Notes: generated from the sequence alone by a model not told the origin. A DNA stretch of 64,000 nucleotides from UBA12077 sp963665525 (GCA_963665525.1 OY762280.1:2418001-2482000); one strand, 5' to 3'. Counted from the stretch's first letter, positions 9,230 through 18,275 are shown. Program-made: numbers and translations.

Positions 9230-10048
9230 ATGAGTTTTATCCAAGAACATAAAAAAGGTATTATTGGAACTATAATTTTTCATGCATTTATAGGAGCTAT
9301 TTTTATGATTTTTGGATACTCAACTCCTCTTCCATTGCCTGATGAAGAAGGAATATTAATAAACTTTGGTGATGCAGACGAGGGAGCAGGTCAGGTTGAG
9401 CCACGTTATTCTGAGTCGGTTCAACAACAAAATGTAGAAGAAAACCAGGAATCTGCACCTGAAACAAACGATTCTCCAAGTGAAAATGGAAATGTTACAC
9501 AAGACTATGAAGAAGCTCCTGCTGTTGAAGAACAAGGTAAAAAAGAAAAAACAGAAGAGACCAAACCAGAAGTAAAACCAGAGCCGGTTAAAGAAGAAAA
9601 AAAGGAAGTTAAAGAAGAAAGAAAAATTAATCAACAGGCACTATTCCCAGGTAGAAACAGAAACGACAATAGTAGTACAAGCGAAGGTGAATCACAAGGG
9701 AATAGTAACCAAGGATCTACAACAGGTTCTGTTGATTCTAAAAATCATGTAGGTGGAAATAGTATGGGTACTAATGGAACTAGTTTTAGTCTTGCCGGAA
9801 GAAACCCAGAATCTTTACCTAAGCCAGAATACAATTATCAAATTGAAGGAAAAGTAGTTGTTGAAATTACTGTTGATAAATATGGTAATGTAACGAATGC
9901 TGTTGCAGGAGTAAAAGGAAGTACTACTCTCGATGCAAATTTATTAACTGCAGCTAAAAAGGCAGCATTAAGAGCTAAATTTGATAAAAAACCTGATGCG
10001 CCAGCTTATCAAAAAGGAACAATCACTTATTTCTTTAAGCTACAATAG
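9230..10048 (+). CDS. tonB: TonB-family energy transducer
   Basis: The 272-aa protein has one N-terminal membrane helix (about residues 10-30, GIIGTIIFHAFIGAIFMIFG). A periplasm-spanning linker of about 150 residues follows, rich in Glu, Pro and Lys and then in Asn, Ser and Gly. The C-terminal TonB domain is about residues 195-272 (EGKVVVEITVDKYGNV and the final ITYFFKLQ). This is the standard layout for a protein that links ExbBD to outer-membrane TonB-dependent receptors. It is the last gene of the operon, and its 3' end overlaps the convergent TauE-family gene by 14 bp. Confidence 0.92.
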   Translation: MSFIQEHKKGIIGTIIFHAFIGAIFMIFGYSTPLPLPDEEGILINFGDADEGAGQVEPRYSESVQQQNVEENQESAPETNDSPSENGNVTQDYEEAPAVEEQGKKEKTEETKPEVKPEPVKEEKKEVKEERKINQQALFPGRNRNDNSSTSEGESQGNSNQGSTTGSVDSKNHVGGNSMGTNGTSFSLAGRNPESLPKPEYNYQIEGKVVVEITVDKYGNVTNAVAGVKGSTTLDANLLTAAKKAALRAKFDKKPDAPAYQKGTITYFFKLQ

Positions 10049-10811
10049 ATTTAATTAATTCAAATCCTCCCAAAAGTTTAATTGCAGAAACAAATACTGC
10101 GATCATTAAAATATAACGAACAAATTTAGGCCCCCAGCTAACAGTAGCCTTTGCTCCTACAAATGCTCCCAACATATTTCCAATTGCTAAAATCAAACCT
10201 AATTTATAATCAACCTGATTATTAATCATAAAAATAACTAAAGCTATTGGAGTATAAAGCAGTACAATAAATACCTTTAATGCATTTGCCCTGACTAAAT
10301 CTAAACCAGCTCCTAATACCAAACCAGCTAAAAGAAAGAACCCAACACCAGCTTGAATAAATCCTCCATATGCTCCAATGAAAAAGAAAATTATCATTTG
10401 CAAAATTCCAGGTTTTGCATTAACCTCTCCTACTCTACCTTTAATCCACTTATCTGGTTTATAAATAATGATAAAAAACATGAAAACAAGGACTCCCCCA
10501 ATTACCTTTCTCATAATTTCTTCATTTAGATTTATCGCTATCTGAGCACCAATTAATGAACCAATTACTGCTGGTACTCCAAGCCATATACCATGTTTAA
10601 AGTCAAGTACCTTTTGCTTTTTAAAACTTGTTACACCAACAACATTTTGAAGTAGAATTGCTATTCGATTTGTACCATTGGCAACATTGGCCGGTAATCC
10701 TAAAAACATTAATAAGGGTAATGTTAAAAGTGAGCCACTACCTGCAAGTGTGTTAATAAATCCTGCTATAAAACCTACACCAATAACAGCTAAAATTAGG
10801 TACCATTCCAT
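10035..10811 (-). CDS. TSUP (TauE/SafE) family anion permease
   Basis: The 258-aa protein has about eight hydrophobic segments and the two repeat halves of the TauE/SafE family. Helix-rich stretches such as IGVGFIAGFINTLAGSGSLL (the usual G-F-x-x-G-F-x-x-x-L-A-G-x-G-G/S start) and IIFFFIGAYGGFIQAGVGFF are diagnostic. Family members move sulfite, sulfonates, sulfur compounds or other small anions, usually outward. No sulfur-metabolism gene is next to it, so the substrate is open. Its 3' end overlaps tonB by 14 bp on the opposite strand. Confidence 0.9.
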   Translation of the reverse strand: MEWYLILAVIGVGFIAGFINTLAGSGSLLTLPLLMFLGLPANVANGTNRIAILLQNVVGVTSFKKQKVLDFKHGIWLGVPAVIGSLIGAQIAINLNEEIMRKVIGGVLVFMFFIIIYKPDKWIKGRVGEVNAKPGILQMIIFFFIGAYGGFIQAGVGFFLLAGLVLGAGLDLVRANALKVFIVLLYTPIALVIFMINNQVDYKLGLILAIGNMLGAFVGAKATVSWGPKFVRYILMIAVFVSAIKLLGGFELIKSIVA

Positions 10812-10858
10812 ATATTCAATGTTTAGTTTTTGTAAATATAGAGGTAAAATATGAGTAT

Positions 10859-10889
10859 AAAAAAAGCTGTCTTGTTATAAGACAGCTTT
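10859..10889 (-). terminator. Terminator after glyA
   Basis: An 11-bp perfect stem (AAAGCTGTCTT 10863-10873 with AAGACAGCTTT 10879-10889) has a 5-base loop and an A run at its left edge, giving a U tract for leftward transcription. Confidence 0.85.
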
Positions 10890-10909
10890 AGTTTTTAAGA
10901 TTGTATATT

Positions 10910-12190
10910 TTAATAAGCAAATAATGGATATTTACTCATCATTTCTTTAATATTATTACCAACTGTGTTAATTACAGCCTCATCTTCAATATTACTAATC
11001 ACCTGATCAACAAAATCAACAACGGTAGGAATCTTATCATCTTTTAATCCACGAGTTGTAATAGCTGAAGTTCCTACTCTAAATCCAGAAGTCTGGAATG
11101 GAGAACGAGAATCGAATGGAACCATATTTTTATTAATCGTAATATGAGCTTTAACTAAAGTGTTCTCTACAACTTTACCAGTAATTTCAGGGAATTTAGT
11201 TCTTAAATCAATTAACATTGAATGATTATCTGTACCACCTGAAATAACTTTATACCCTTTCTTAATAAACTCATCTGCCATTACAGCAGCATTCTTTTTA
11301 ACCTGAGCTTGATATTCCTTAAATTCTGGAGCTAATGCTTCACCAAAAGCAACTGCTTTAGCAGCAATAACATGCTCTAGTGGTCCTCCTTGTGATCCTG
11401 GGAATACTCCTGAATCAAATAAAGAAGACATTTTTCTTATAACTCCTTTAGGAGTAGTTTTTCCAAAAGGATTATCAAAATCTTTACCCATTAAAATAAT
11501 ACCACCTCTTGGGCCGCGTAAAGTCTTATGTGTTGTAGATGTAACAACATGAGCATATTCTAATGGATTATTTAATAAACCAGCAGCAATTAAACCTGCA
11601 GGGTGTGCCATATCAATCATTAATATTGCTCCTACTTTATCCGCGATTTCTCTCATTCGTTTATAATCCCACTCACGAGAATAAGCTGAAGCTCCACCAA
11701 CAATCATTTTTGGTTTTTCTTTTAGAGCAACCTCTTCCATCATATCGTAATCAACCATTCCTGTTTCTTCTTTTACTCCATATGAAACAGCACGGTATAA
11801 TATACCTGAAAGATTTACAGGAGAACCATGTGATAAATGTCCACCATGAGCCAAATCTAAACCTAAGAATGTATCACCAGGATTTAAGATGGTCATAAAA
11901 ACAGCTGCATTTGCCTGAGCTCCAGAGTGAGGTTGTACATTAACCCATTCTGCATTGTACAGTTGCTTTAATCTTTCACGAGCTAAATCTTCTGATTGAT
12001 CCACTACTTCACAACCACCATAATATCTCTTTCCAGGATATCCTTCTGCATACTTATTAGTCATTACAGAACCCATTGCTTCTAAAACTTGCTCACTTAC
12101 AAAATTCTCCGATGCAATAAGCTCAATACCATTAATTTGTCTTTCTTTTTCTTTCTGAATTAAATCAAATATTTGGGTATCTCTATTCAT
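10910..12190 (-). CDS. glyA: Serine hydroxymethyltransferase
   Basis: GlyA is a PLP enzyme that converts serine and tetrahydrofolate to glycine and methylene-tetrahydrofolate, the main one-carbon source. The 426-aa length is typical. Recognised motifs are IELIASENFVS near the N-terminus, NKYAEGYPGKRYYGGCE, VNVQPHSGAQAN, and the PLP-lysine region VTSTTHKTLRGPRGG (about residues 220-234). The ATG at 12190 fits the family N-terminus. It is a single-gene unit with its own terminator and an upstream -7 box. Confidence 0.98.
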   Translation of the reverse strand: MNRDTQIFDLIQKEKERQINGIELIASENFVSEQVLEAMGSVMTNKYAEGYPGKRYYGGCEVVDQSEDLARERLKQLYNAEWVNVQPHSGAQANAAVFMTILNPGDTFLGLDLAHGGHLSHGSPVNLSGILYRAVSYGVKEETGMVDYDMMEEVALKEKPKMIVGGASAYSREWDYKRMREIADKVGAILMIDMAHPAGLIAAGLLNNPLEYAHVVTSTTHKTLRGPRGGIILMGKDFDNPFGKTTPKGVIRKMSSLFDSGVFPGSQGGPLEHVIAAKAVAFGEALAPEFKEYQAQVKKNAAVMADEFIKKGYKVISGGTDNHSMLIDLRTKFPEITGKVVENTLVKAHITINKNMVPFDSRSPFQTSGFRVGTSAITTRGLKDDKIPTVVDFVDQVISNIEDEAVINTVGNNIKEMMSKYPLFAY

Positions 12191-12225
12191 GATTATAATT
12201 TTTAAATTATTCCAAAATAATTCCC

Positions 12226-12233
12226 CAAAATTA
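12226..12233 (-). promoter_or_regulatory. -7 box for glyA
   Basis: Reads TAATTTTG on the minus strand (TAnnTTTG), 36 bases before the glyA start. I found no -33 TTG at the expected distance. Confidence 0.4.
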
Positions 12234-12305
12234 GAGAATTAAACAATGAATAAAAAATTAATTTGAGTTTGATTAAACGATTTATATATGCTAGAAAACT
12301 CTTTT

Positions 12306-12731
12306 TTAATTTCTAATAACCAAATAACTCTCAACTTTTCTAACCATACTTTTTAAATCGAAAGGCTTTGCAATAAAATCGTCACAACCTGATTCGAAAC
12401 AATCCACAACACCTTGAGAATGTGCACAGGCTGTAACTGCAATAATGGGGACTGAAGGATTAATTCCTTTTATTCGTTGTGTAGCTTCATATCCATTCAC
12501 TTTAGGTAGTCTTATATCCATTAATACTAAATCAAAAGCATACCTATCTGCTCTAAACTTATTAATCGCCTCTTCTCCATCAATTGCTCGTACAATATTT
12601 ATAGGATAAGCTAAAAATACTTCCTCTAATAGCATAAAAGAAATATCATCATCTTCAACAATCAGAACTTTAAAGTTAAATTTTAGATCATTTAAGATAT
12701 CATCTTTAAATACCGAACTACCTATATTCAT
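12306..12731 (-). CDS. Single-domain response regulator (CheY-like receiver)
   Basis: The 141-aa protein is a receiver domain with a 20-residue leader and no output domain. The acidic pocket is VLIVEDDD, the phosphoacceptor is the Asp in LVLMDIRLP, and the switch residues are in AVTA and AKPF. Such proteins act by protein-protein contact downstream of a hybrid histidine kinase, or as a phosphate sink. No kinase gene is adjacent. The G-Y-E-A-T run after the Asp is typical of receivers from hybrid kinases. Two near-identical 15-base repeats lie in its upstream region. Confidence 0.93.
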   Translation of the reverse strand: MNIGSSVFKDDILNDLKFNFKVLIVEDDDISFMLLEEVFLAYPINIVRAIDGEEAINKFRADRYAFDLVLMDIRLPKVNGYEATQRIKGINPSVPIIAVTACAHSQGVVDCFESGCDDFIAKPFDLKSMVRKVESYLVIRN

Positions 12732-12801
12732 ATCCCATTTTTAAAGATCAAGCAATTTTAATTCATTTCACTCTAATTTCCAATTATTTAGCATATTTTT
12801 T

Positions 12802-12858
12802 TTTGACGAACGAATCTTTTTTATCAACAAAAGAAACTTTTTGTTTGACAAACGAATC
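12802..12858. repeat. Pair of near-identical direct repeats in a divergent promoter region
   Basis: TTTGACGAACGAATC at 12802-12816 and TTTGACAAACGAATC at 12844-12858 differ at one base. Their starts are 42 bases apart, about four helical turns. They lie between the leftward response-regulator gene and the rightward 12946 gene and may be binding sites for a regulator. Confidence 0.6.
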
Positions 12859-12945
12859 GTTTCATAATTAAAATCTTGAAATCATATAAAAAAATTTTAT
12901 ATTTTTAGAAATCATTAAATATTAACCCATAAAATTTATTTAAAA

Positions 12946-13323
12946 ATGGAAGAACAAAATGTACAAACAACTCAAAGACCGGTATTTTTAACTGTATTAT
13001 GTATCTTAACATATATTGGTAGTGGTCTTGGATTATTATTTGGATTAATTGGATTAGTAGCAGCAGGTGCAATTGAATCTTTTGCGTCTTACTTACCAAT
13101 ACCTGGTGTTGATTCTGGGATTTTTAAGGCTATTATTTCATTAATTTTGATTGCTGGATCACTTTTTGGAGCAATCCAAATGTGGAAATTAAAGAAATTA
13201 GGTTTCTACATTTATGCTGCTGCTAATGTAATTTTACTAATTATGAGTTTTGGAATTATGAGCCTTATTTTTACTGCTCTATTTATTGTCCTTTATGGAT
13301 TGAACCTAAAACACATGGAGTAA
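12946..13323 (+). CDS. Small multi-pass membrane protein, 125 aa
   Basis: After a polar N-terminus (MEEQNVQTTQRP) the protein has about four hydrophobic segments, with the Gly-rich second segment ending before a short polar loop and a MWKLKKLGFYIY turn between later helices. I do not recognise a named family, though proteins of this type (short cytosolic lead, VFLTVLCILTYIGSGL first helix) are frequent in Bacteroidota. It faces the Yip1-domain gene across a shared terminator. Divergent expression from the response regulator raises the chance of shared control. Function unknown. Confidence 0.8.
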   Translation: MEEQNVQTTQRPVFLTVLCILTYIGSGLGLLFGLIGLVAAGAIESFASYLPIPGVDSGIFKAIISLILIAGSLFGAIQMWKLKKLGFYIYAAANVILLIMSFGIMSLIFTALFIVLYGLNLKHME

Positions 13324-13332
13324 GAAAAAATA

Positions 13333-13359
13333 AAAAAGCCGCTTAAGCGGCTTTTTTTT
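13333..13359. terminator. Bidirectional terminator between convergent membrane-protein genes
   Basis: A perfect palindrome GCCGCTTAAGCGGC (13338-13351) is flanked by A and T runs. It serves the 12946 gene and can also stop the leftward Yip1 gene. Confidence 0.85.
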
Positions 13360-13381
13360 GTGACTCCTATATACTTTATAA

Positions 13382-14068
13382 TTAATCTTCTTCTAAGTCT
13401 TTTGCAGCTTTTTCAAGCTCTTTTGCGGCTTCTTCAGCAGCTTCCTGATATTGTTCAAATACTTTATCAATATCTCTTGAGTATTTATTTACAGTTGATC
13501 TTGTTCCTAATCCAATAAGGAAAAACAATATTAGCAAACCACCCAATACATAGGAAACAATTTTGGCCGTTTTATCTTCTCCCTTTAACACAACCGTAAC
13601 AGCAATATACAATAAATACAAAGCATATAAATTAATTGCTAAACTAATTAATGAACTTAGTATATGAACACCACCTAAAAACCCAAAAAAAGCTCCTATT
13701 GGCATCACTACCATAACTGCAGCAGCAATATGCATGCATGGCTCAAACTCTGACTTCCCTTTACTAATTGATGAAATAATTAAAATAATTACTGCCATAA
13801 TAAATACGCCAATAATTGCTCCTACTACAGACCAAATAAAAGCAAGAAAACCAACTGCACCACCAAATAATCCTGCAGCGCCTGTTAAGTTTAGAATACT
13901 CCATAGCAATGCAAAAACACCAGCAACAGCTCCGTATATTAAAGCTTTAAGAATAGGTTCTCCTAATCCTCCAGAGGTTTCCATATTAGAAAAATATTCT
14001 TTAGGAGATAATAGTACCTTTTTTGAATCTTCTACAAATTTGTTGAAATTAAAACCTTGATTGCTCAT
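13382..14068 (-). CDS. Yip1-domain membrane protein
   Basis: The 228-aa protein begins with a soluble segment (KKVLLSPKEYFSNM, the usual lead-in of bacterial Yip1-like proteins: a P-x-x-Y/F-F pattern). About five transmembrane helices follow, then a C-terminal acidic helix rich in Ala, Glu and Lys (AAEEAAKELEKAAKDLEED). In eukaryotes Yip1 proteins act in membrane traffic; in bacteria the role is not known. The charged tail could be a coiled-coil docking segment. It is flanked on both sides by hairpins with identical nine-base arms (see findings). Confidence 0.8.
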   Translation of the reverse strand: MSNQGFNFNKFVEDSKKVLLSPKEYFSNMETSGGLGEPILKALIYGAVAGVFALLWSILNLTGAAGLFGGAVGFLAFIWSVVGAIIGVFIMAVIILIISSISKGKSEFEPCMHIAAAVMVVMPIGAFFGFLGGVHILSSLISLAINLYALYLLYIAVTVVLKGEDKTAKIVSYVLGGLLILFFLIGLGTRSTVNKYSRDIDKVFEQYQEAAEEAAKELEKAAKDLEED

Positions 14069-14186
14069 AATATTTAATTGTTATATGATTAATTATTAAA
14101 ATAAATATTGTTGTTTATATAATTCAACATCTTAAAACAATATAAATCTACTAAAATTTGTATTGTTAAAAAAGTACTATCATAAA

Positions 14187-14225
14187 ATAAAAAGCCGCTT
14201 AATATAAACTTAAGCGGCTTTTTAT
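14187..14225 (-). terminator. Terminator after the NifX/NafY-like gene
   Basis: A 12-bp perfect stem (14191-14202 with 14210-14221, core GCCGCTTAA/TTAAGCGGC) has a 7-base loop and A-rich flank on the left, correct for leftward transcription. Confidence 0.82.
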
Positions 14226-14243
14226 TCTATTTTATTTTAAATT

Positions 14244-14594
14244 TTAATGATGATGATCATGATGTGCACATGACTCTCCAGAGTCTTTTAGCTCTCCATT
14301 CAAATACTTTTCTACTAAAGAATCTACATTACCTTCACATCCTCGAATTACATCTAGACCAAAAGCATTTAACTTGCTTAAAGCTCCGCCTCCCATATTA
14401 CCAGCTAACATAATTTTTACCCCTTTCTGTTGTAAAATACCTGCAATATTCGATTTACATCCACATCCTTGCGGTGATTCAATAGTTTCTTTTTCGATAA
14501 CTTTATTATCTTCTATCGTAAAAATGGTGTAATATTCACAATGCCCAAAGTGAGCATCAACTGTATTTTCTCTTGTTGGAACTGCTATCTTCAT
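14244..14594 (-). CDS. Dinitrogenase iron-molybdenum cofactor (NifX/NafY-like) family protein
   Basis: The 116-aa protein matches the small NifB/X/Y-type domain that binds Fe-S or FeMo-cofactor precursors: AHFGHCEYYTIFTI near the N-terminus, PQGCGCKSNIAGIL with two cysteines, and MLAGNMGGGALSKL. No nitrogenase gene is nearby, and stand-alone members are common in anaerobes, often as Fe-S or metal carriers. The C-terminus is His-rich (CAHHDHHH), which suggests extra metal binding. It has its own promoter (box pair at 14618-14647, inside the upstream CLC gene) and terminator, so it is not simply the tail of the CLC cluster. Confidence 0.85.
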   Translation of the reverse strand: MKIAVPTRENTVDAHFGHCEYYTIFTIEDNKVIEKETIESPQGCGCKSNIAGILQQKGVKIMLAGNMGGGALSKLNAFGLDVIRGCEGNVDSLVEKYLNGELKDSGESCAHHDHHH

Positions 14595-14617
14595 ATTTTA
14601 TTCATTAAAAATTTCAG

Positions 14618-14647
14618 CAAAACTAAATTATTCATCCGAAATTTCAA
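14618..14647 (-). promoter_or_regulatory. Promoter of the NifX/NafY-like gene
   Basis: On the minus strand a -33 TTG (complement of CAA 14645-14647) is followed after 19 bases by TAGTTTTG (14618-14625), an exact TAnnTTTG. The -33 box lies within the 3' end of the CLC gene. Confidence 0.55.
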
Positions 14648-16397
14648 GTAAAAGATTGCGATAAGCAGTAAAAAGTTTTGATTTAGAAACCATTCCAATA
14701 TATTTAGCTTTATCAATCACTGGAAGATTCCATGCACCAGTCGTTTCAAACTTTTCAATAACATCCTTCATAGTATCTTTATAACCAATATAAGCTGGAG
14801 GCAATATCATTAAGTTACTAACCATAGTATTATCGTACATTTCTCTATCAAACATTATTTCTCTGATATTATCCATTAAAATTATTCCAATTAAGATTCC
14901 ATCATCGTCTGTAACAGGAAAAATATTTCGTTTTGATTTAGATACAATTTTAACTAAATCATTTAACGTAGAATCAACATGAACTGTAGTAAAATCATTC
15001 TCAATCACTGATTTAAGTTTCATAAACGTTAAAACTGCTTTATCCTTATGATGAGTAATTAGTTCTCCTCTTTTGGCCAATTGTATTGTAAATATAGAAT
15101 TTGGCTCAAAAAATTTTACAGTAACAAATGATATGGTTGTTACCAACATTAAGGGAACGATTAATTCATACCCTTGTGTTGTTTCCGCTATAAGAAAAAT
15201 ACTTGTTAACGGAGCATGTAAAACTCCACTGAGCACACCTGCCATTCCGACTAAGGCAAAGTTACTTTCTGAAATATTCAATCCAAGTAAATTTAAACTA
15301 TGGGAAAAGAGCATTCCTGTAATAGCACCTGTAAATAATGAAGGTGCAATGATACCTCCTACTCCACCACTTGTTATGGTTACAGATGTCGCAAAAGCTT
15401 TTAATAACAATAAGGAAATAAAGAAGAAGTAGAAAAACCAATGGTAATTAGCTAAGTGAAAACTTATGTTCGATTCCATTACTGTTGAGAAATCTTCAGC
15501 AAAAATAGCCTTAATAATCTGGTATCCTTCTCCATAAAGTGGGGGAAATAAAAAGATGACAAGACCTAATATTAAACCTCCAATAAATAATCTTCTTACA
15601 TCTGATAACTTATTTGCTATAGCTTCAACCTTGAAAAATACTTTCGAAAAATAAACTGAAACCAATCCTGTAAGAATTCCTAATAAGACATAATAAATGG
15701 TATGATGAACTTCATAAGAGTCTTTTAATATAAATTCAAATAAAATTTCGTCTTGAAAAAATACATTTGTAACAATTGCACCACTTACAGAAGCAATTAA
15801 TAAAGGAATTAAATTAAAACGAGTTAAGTCGATTAATAAAACTTCTATGGCAAACACAATAGCAGCCAATGGTGTATGAAAAATGGCAGATATAGCCCCT
15901 GCTGCACCACAGGCAAGCAATAAGGTTACTTCTTTATAACTCAATTTTAATAACTTCCCAACATTTGATCCAATAGAAGATCCCGAAGAAATAATTGGCG
16001 ACTCTAATCCTATAGAACCGCCAAATCCGGCAGTAAAAATTCCTCCTAAAATAGATGAGAAAATTTTATGGGCTCTCATCAAACTATTTCGCTTGGATAT
16101 AGCATATAATATTGAAGCAATATTATGCTTTACGGTATCTCTAAGAATATATTTAGTAAAGAAGAAAGTTAATGCTATTCCAATAAAAGGATATATAAAT
16201 GTTAAGATATTATACTCATCAAAGCCTTTATCTTTTAATAATAATTCGTGTAAATAAAAAACGGATGTTTTTAAGATGAGAGCAACAGTACCTCCTGCCA
16301 ATCCCACAATAAAACTTAAAATAAGTATAAAGTTTCTTTGACTAATATGTTGTTTTCTCCAAACAAGAAAACGTAACAAAGGTGTTTTTGGGGTCAT
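14628..16397 (-). CDS. CLC chloride channel/transporter with CBS domains (copy 1, most divergent)
   Basis: The 589-aa protein has the CLC membrane domain (about residues 20-440) followed by a tandem CBS pair (about 455-589). The gating-glutamate motif reads GLESP (130-134, E132) and the later anion-site motif GGVGGIIAP is present. The first anion-site motif (GSGIP in E. coli ClcA, GHGIP in copy 3) is lost here: the sequence reads HNIAS (91-95). The position matching ClcA E203, the inner proton glutamate, is Val (E185-V186), and the position of ClcA Y445 appears to be Phe. It is the last of three tandem paralogues, and its pore looks the most altered. Confidence 0.95.
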   Translation of the reverse strand: MTPKTPLLRFLVWRKQHISQRNFILILSFIVGLAGGTVALILKTSVFYLHELLLKDKGFDEYNILTFIYPFIGIALTFFFTKYILRDTVKHNIASILYAISKRNSLMRAHKIFSSILGGIFTAGFGGSIGLESPIISSGSSIGSNVGKLLKLSYKEVTLLLACGAAGAISAIFHTPLAAIVFAIEVLLIDLTRFNLIPLLIASVSGAIVTNVFFQDEILFEFILKDSYEVHHTIYYVLLGILTGLVSVYFSKVFFKVEAIANKLSDVRRLFIGGLILGLVIFLFPPLYGEGYQIIKAIFAEDFSTVMESNISFHLANYHWFFYFFFISLLLLKAFATSVTITSGGVGGIIAPSLFTGAITGMLFSHSLNLLGLNISESNFALVGMAGVLSGVLHAPLTSIFLIAETTQGYELIVPLMLVTTISFVTVKFFEPNSIFTIQLAKRGELITHHKDKAVLTFMKLKSVIENDFTTVHVDSTLNDLVKIVSKSKRNIFPVTDDDGILIGIILMDNIREIMFDREMYDNTMVSNLMILPPAYIGYKDTMKDVIEKFETTGAWNLPVIDKAKYIGMVSKSKLFTAYRNLLLEISDE

Positions 16398-16464
16398 TAA
16401 CTATAAAGTTAATTATTACTAACCCAATAAATTTAGTGATTTTTTCAGTTAAAGTAAATACTAC

Positions 16465-18261
16465 TTAGTATTCAGAAACCTGTACTAATAAATCCCGATA
16501 ACTATTAAAGATTTTAGATTTAGAAACAAAACCAACATACTTACCTTCTTGCATTACCGGCAAGTTCCATGCTCCACTGGTGTTAAATTTCCTCATTACA
16601 CAATCCATATTATCTTCTACATTTACAATCTCAGGAGGTGTAATCATTACATCTGAAACCACTATTTCTTCATATTTCTCACGCTGGAACATCACTTCTC
16701 TAATATTATCCAGTAAAACAATTCCTACTAATTCCTGATCATTATTTAGCACAGGAAAAATATTTCTTTTAGATGTTGAAACTACTTTAATTAATTCACC
16801 TAAAGTATCATCAATATTTACCGGAATAAAATCTTTTTCAATTACACTATCAAGTTTCATAAGTGTTAAAACAACTTCATCCTTGTGATGTGTTAATAAT
16901 TCTCCCCGCTCTGCTAATCGATGTGTATAAATTGAATGTTTTGTAAACGAAATAATAGTTATATAAGCTATCGTTGAAGTTATCATTAAAGGTATAAATA
17001 AACTATATCCACCGGTAATTTCTGCAATTAGGAATATTGCAGTTAATGGAGCATGCATAACTCCAGCCATTAAACCAGCCATACCAACTAGCGCAAAATT
17101 ACTTTCTGGCAATTTTATAAATCCAAATGAATTAATAAAATGTGATAACCAATAACCTGTAACTCCACCTACAAAAAGAGTTGGTCCGAATATTCCGCCA
17201 ACACCACCACTCCCATTTGTAAATGCCATTGCCACAACTTTCAGTAATAATAACATCCCTAAATAAATGAGCACATACCAGTTGCTTTGCATTACAAAAT
17301 TAAAGATCTTGTCCTTAGGTAATCCATCCAAACTTCCATTAAGCAATGATTGTAATGTTTGAACACCTTCTCCGTATAATGATGGAAATAAATAAATCAA
17401 CCCGGCTAATACCGATCCTCCCAAGATTATTTTAATAAAAATATTATTTACCTTCTTTAATAAAGATTCAATACGCATGGTAGATTTTGTAAAATACAAG
17501 GATATTAATCCGGATAATAAACCTAATAAAATATAAAACGGAATATTATTTAATTCGAATGCTTCTGTATTTGATGCAGATAAAACAACACCTTCACCCA
17601 TTAAGAAATAAGCTACTGTAGCAGCTGTTACTGATGAAATTAATAATGGCACTACTGAAGCTAATGTCAAATCAATCATTAACACCTCAAGGGTAAAAAT
17701 CATCCCTGCAATTGGAGCTTTAAAGATTCCTCCAATTGCGCCTGCTGCACCACAGGCTACTAATAATGCAATCGATTTAAAGTTTAATCGAAAATAATGC
17801 CCTAATGTAGACCCTATGGATGCACCTGTTAAAACAATGGGGGCCTCAGCTCCAACCGAACCTCCAAATCCAATAGTTAAAGTACTTGCAACAATGGATG
17901 AATAATTATTATGAGCTTTTAATCTTCCATTATTTCGCGATAGCGCATACAATATTCGGGAAACTCCATGTCCAATTTTATCTTTAATAAAATATTTTAC
18001 AAATAAAACGGTTAGCAAAATCCCTATAATCGGGAATATTAGAAAGCCATAATTAAATCCTTGTTCGAAACCTTTTGTAAGGAAGTGATGTGTATAATGT
18101 ACCGTAGACTTTAGCAAAACTGCGGCTAACCCACTTAAAACACCTATAATTAAACTTAAAATGAGAACAAATTTTTTCTCACTTATCCTTTTATTTCGCC
18201 AAATCAGTATTCGTCGTGAAAATCGTTCCCGTTTAAAGTTGATGAAAGATCGCATTTGCAT
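16465..18261 (-). CDS. CLC chloride channel/transporter with CBS domains (copy 2)
   Basis: This 598-aa CLC protein has the same architecture as its neighbours. Pore motifs are GHGVS (97-101), GAEAP with the gating glutamate E139 (137-141), and GGVGGIFGP. The inner proton glutamate position is Val (E192-V193). The CBS pair starts near residue 460 and includes STSKRNIFPVLNNDQELVGI, split by a short loop. Two ATG codons (18261 and 18255) could start it. A -7 box at 18276-18283 suggests transcription can begin here rather than only at copy 3. The gaps to copies 1 and 3 (67 and 63 bp) allow co-transcription. Cl-, nitrate or another anion may be the substrate. Confidence 0.95.
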   Translation of the reverse strand: MQMRSFINFKRERFSRRILIWRNKRISEKKFVLILSLIIGVLSGLAAVLLKSTVHYTHHFLTKGFEQGFNYGFLIFPIIGILLTVLFVKYFIKDKIGHGVSRILYALSRNNGRLKAHNNYSSIVASTLTIGFGGSVGAEAPIVLTGASIGSTLGHYFRLNFKSIALLVACGAAGAIGGIFKAPIAGMIFTLEVLMIDLTLASVVPLLISSVTAATVAYFLMGEGVVLSASNTEAFELNNIPFYILLGLLSGLISLYFTKSTMRIESLLKKVNNIFIKIILGGSVLAGLIYLFPSLYGEGVQTLQSLLNGSLDGLPKDKIFNFVMQSNWYVLIYLGMLLLLKVVAMAFTNGSGGVGGIFGPTLFVGGVTGYWLSHFINSFGFIKLPESNFALVGMAGLMAGVMHAPLTAIFLIAEITGGYSLFIPLMITSTIAYITIISFTKHSIYTHRLAERGELLTHHKDEVVLTLMKLDSVIEKDFIPVNIDDTLGELIKVVSTSKRNIFPVLNNDQELVGIVLLDNIREVMFQREKYEEIVVSDVMITPPEIVNVEDNMDCVMRKFNTSGAWNLPVMQEGKYVGFVSKSKIFNSYRDLLVQVSEY

Positions 18262-18275
18262 TTTGAATTAAACTG

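Noticed and set aside
9356..9634. 92-codon Phe-rich minus-strand frame
   Set aside because: It is the reverse of the Glu/Lys-rich TonB linker (GAA and AAA read as TTC and TTT).
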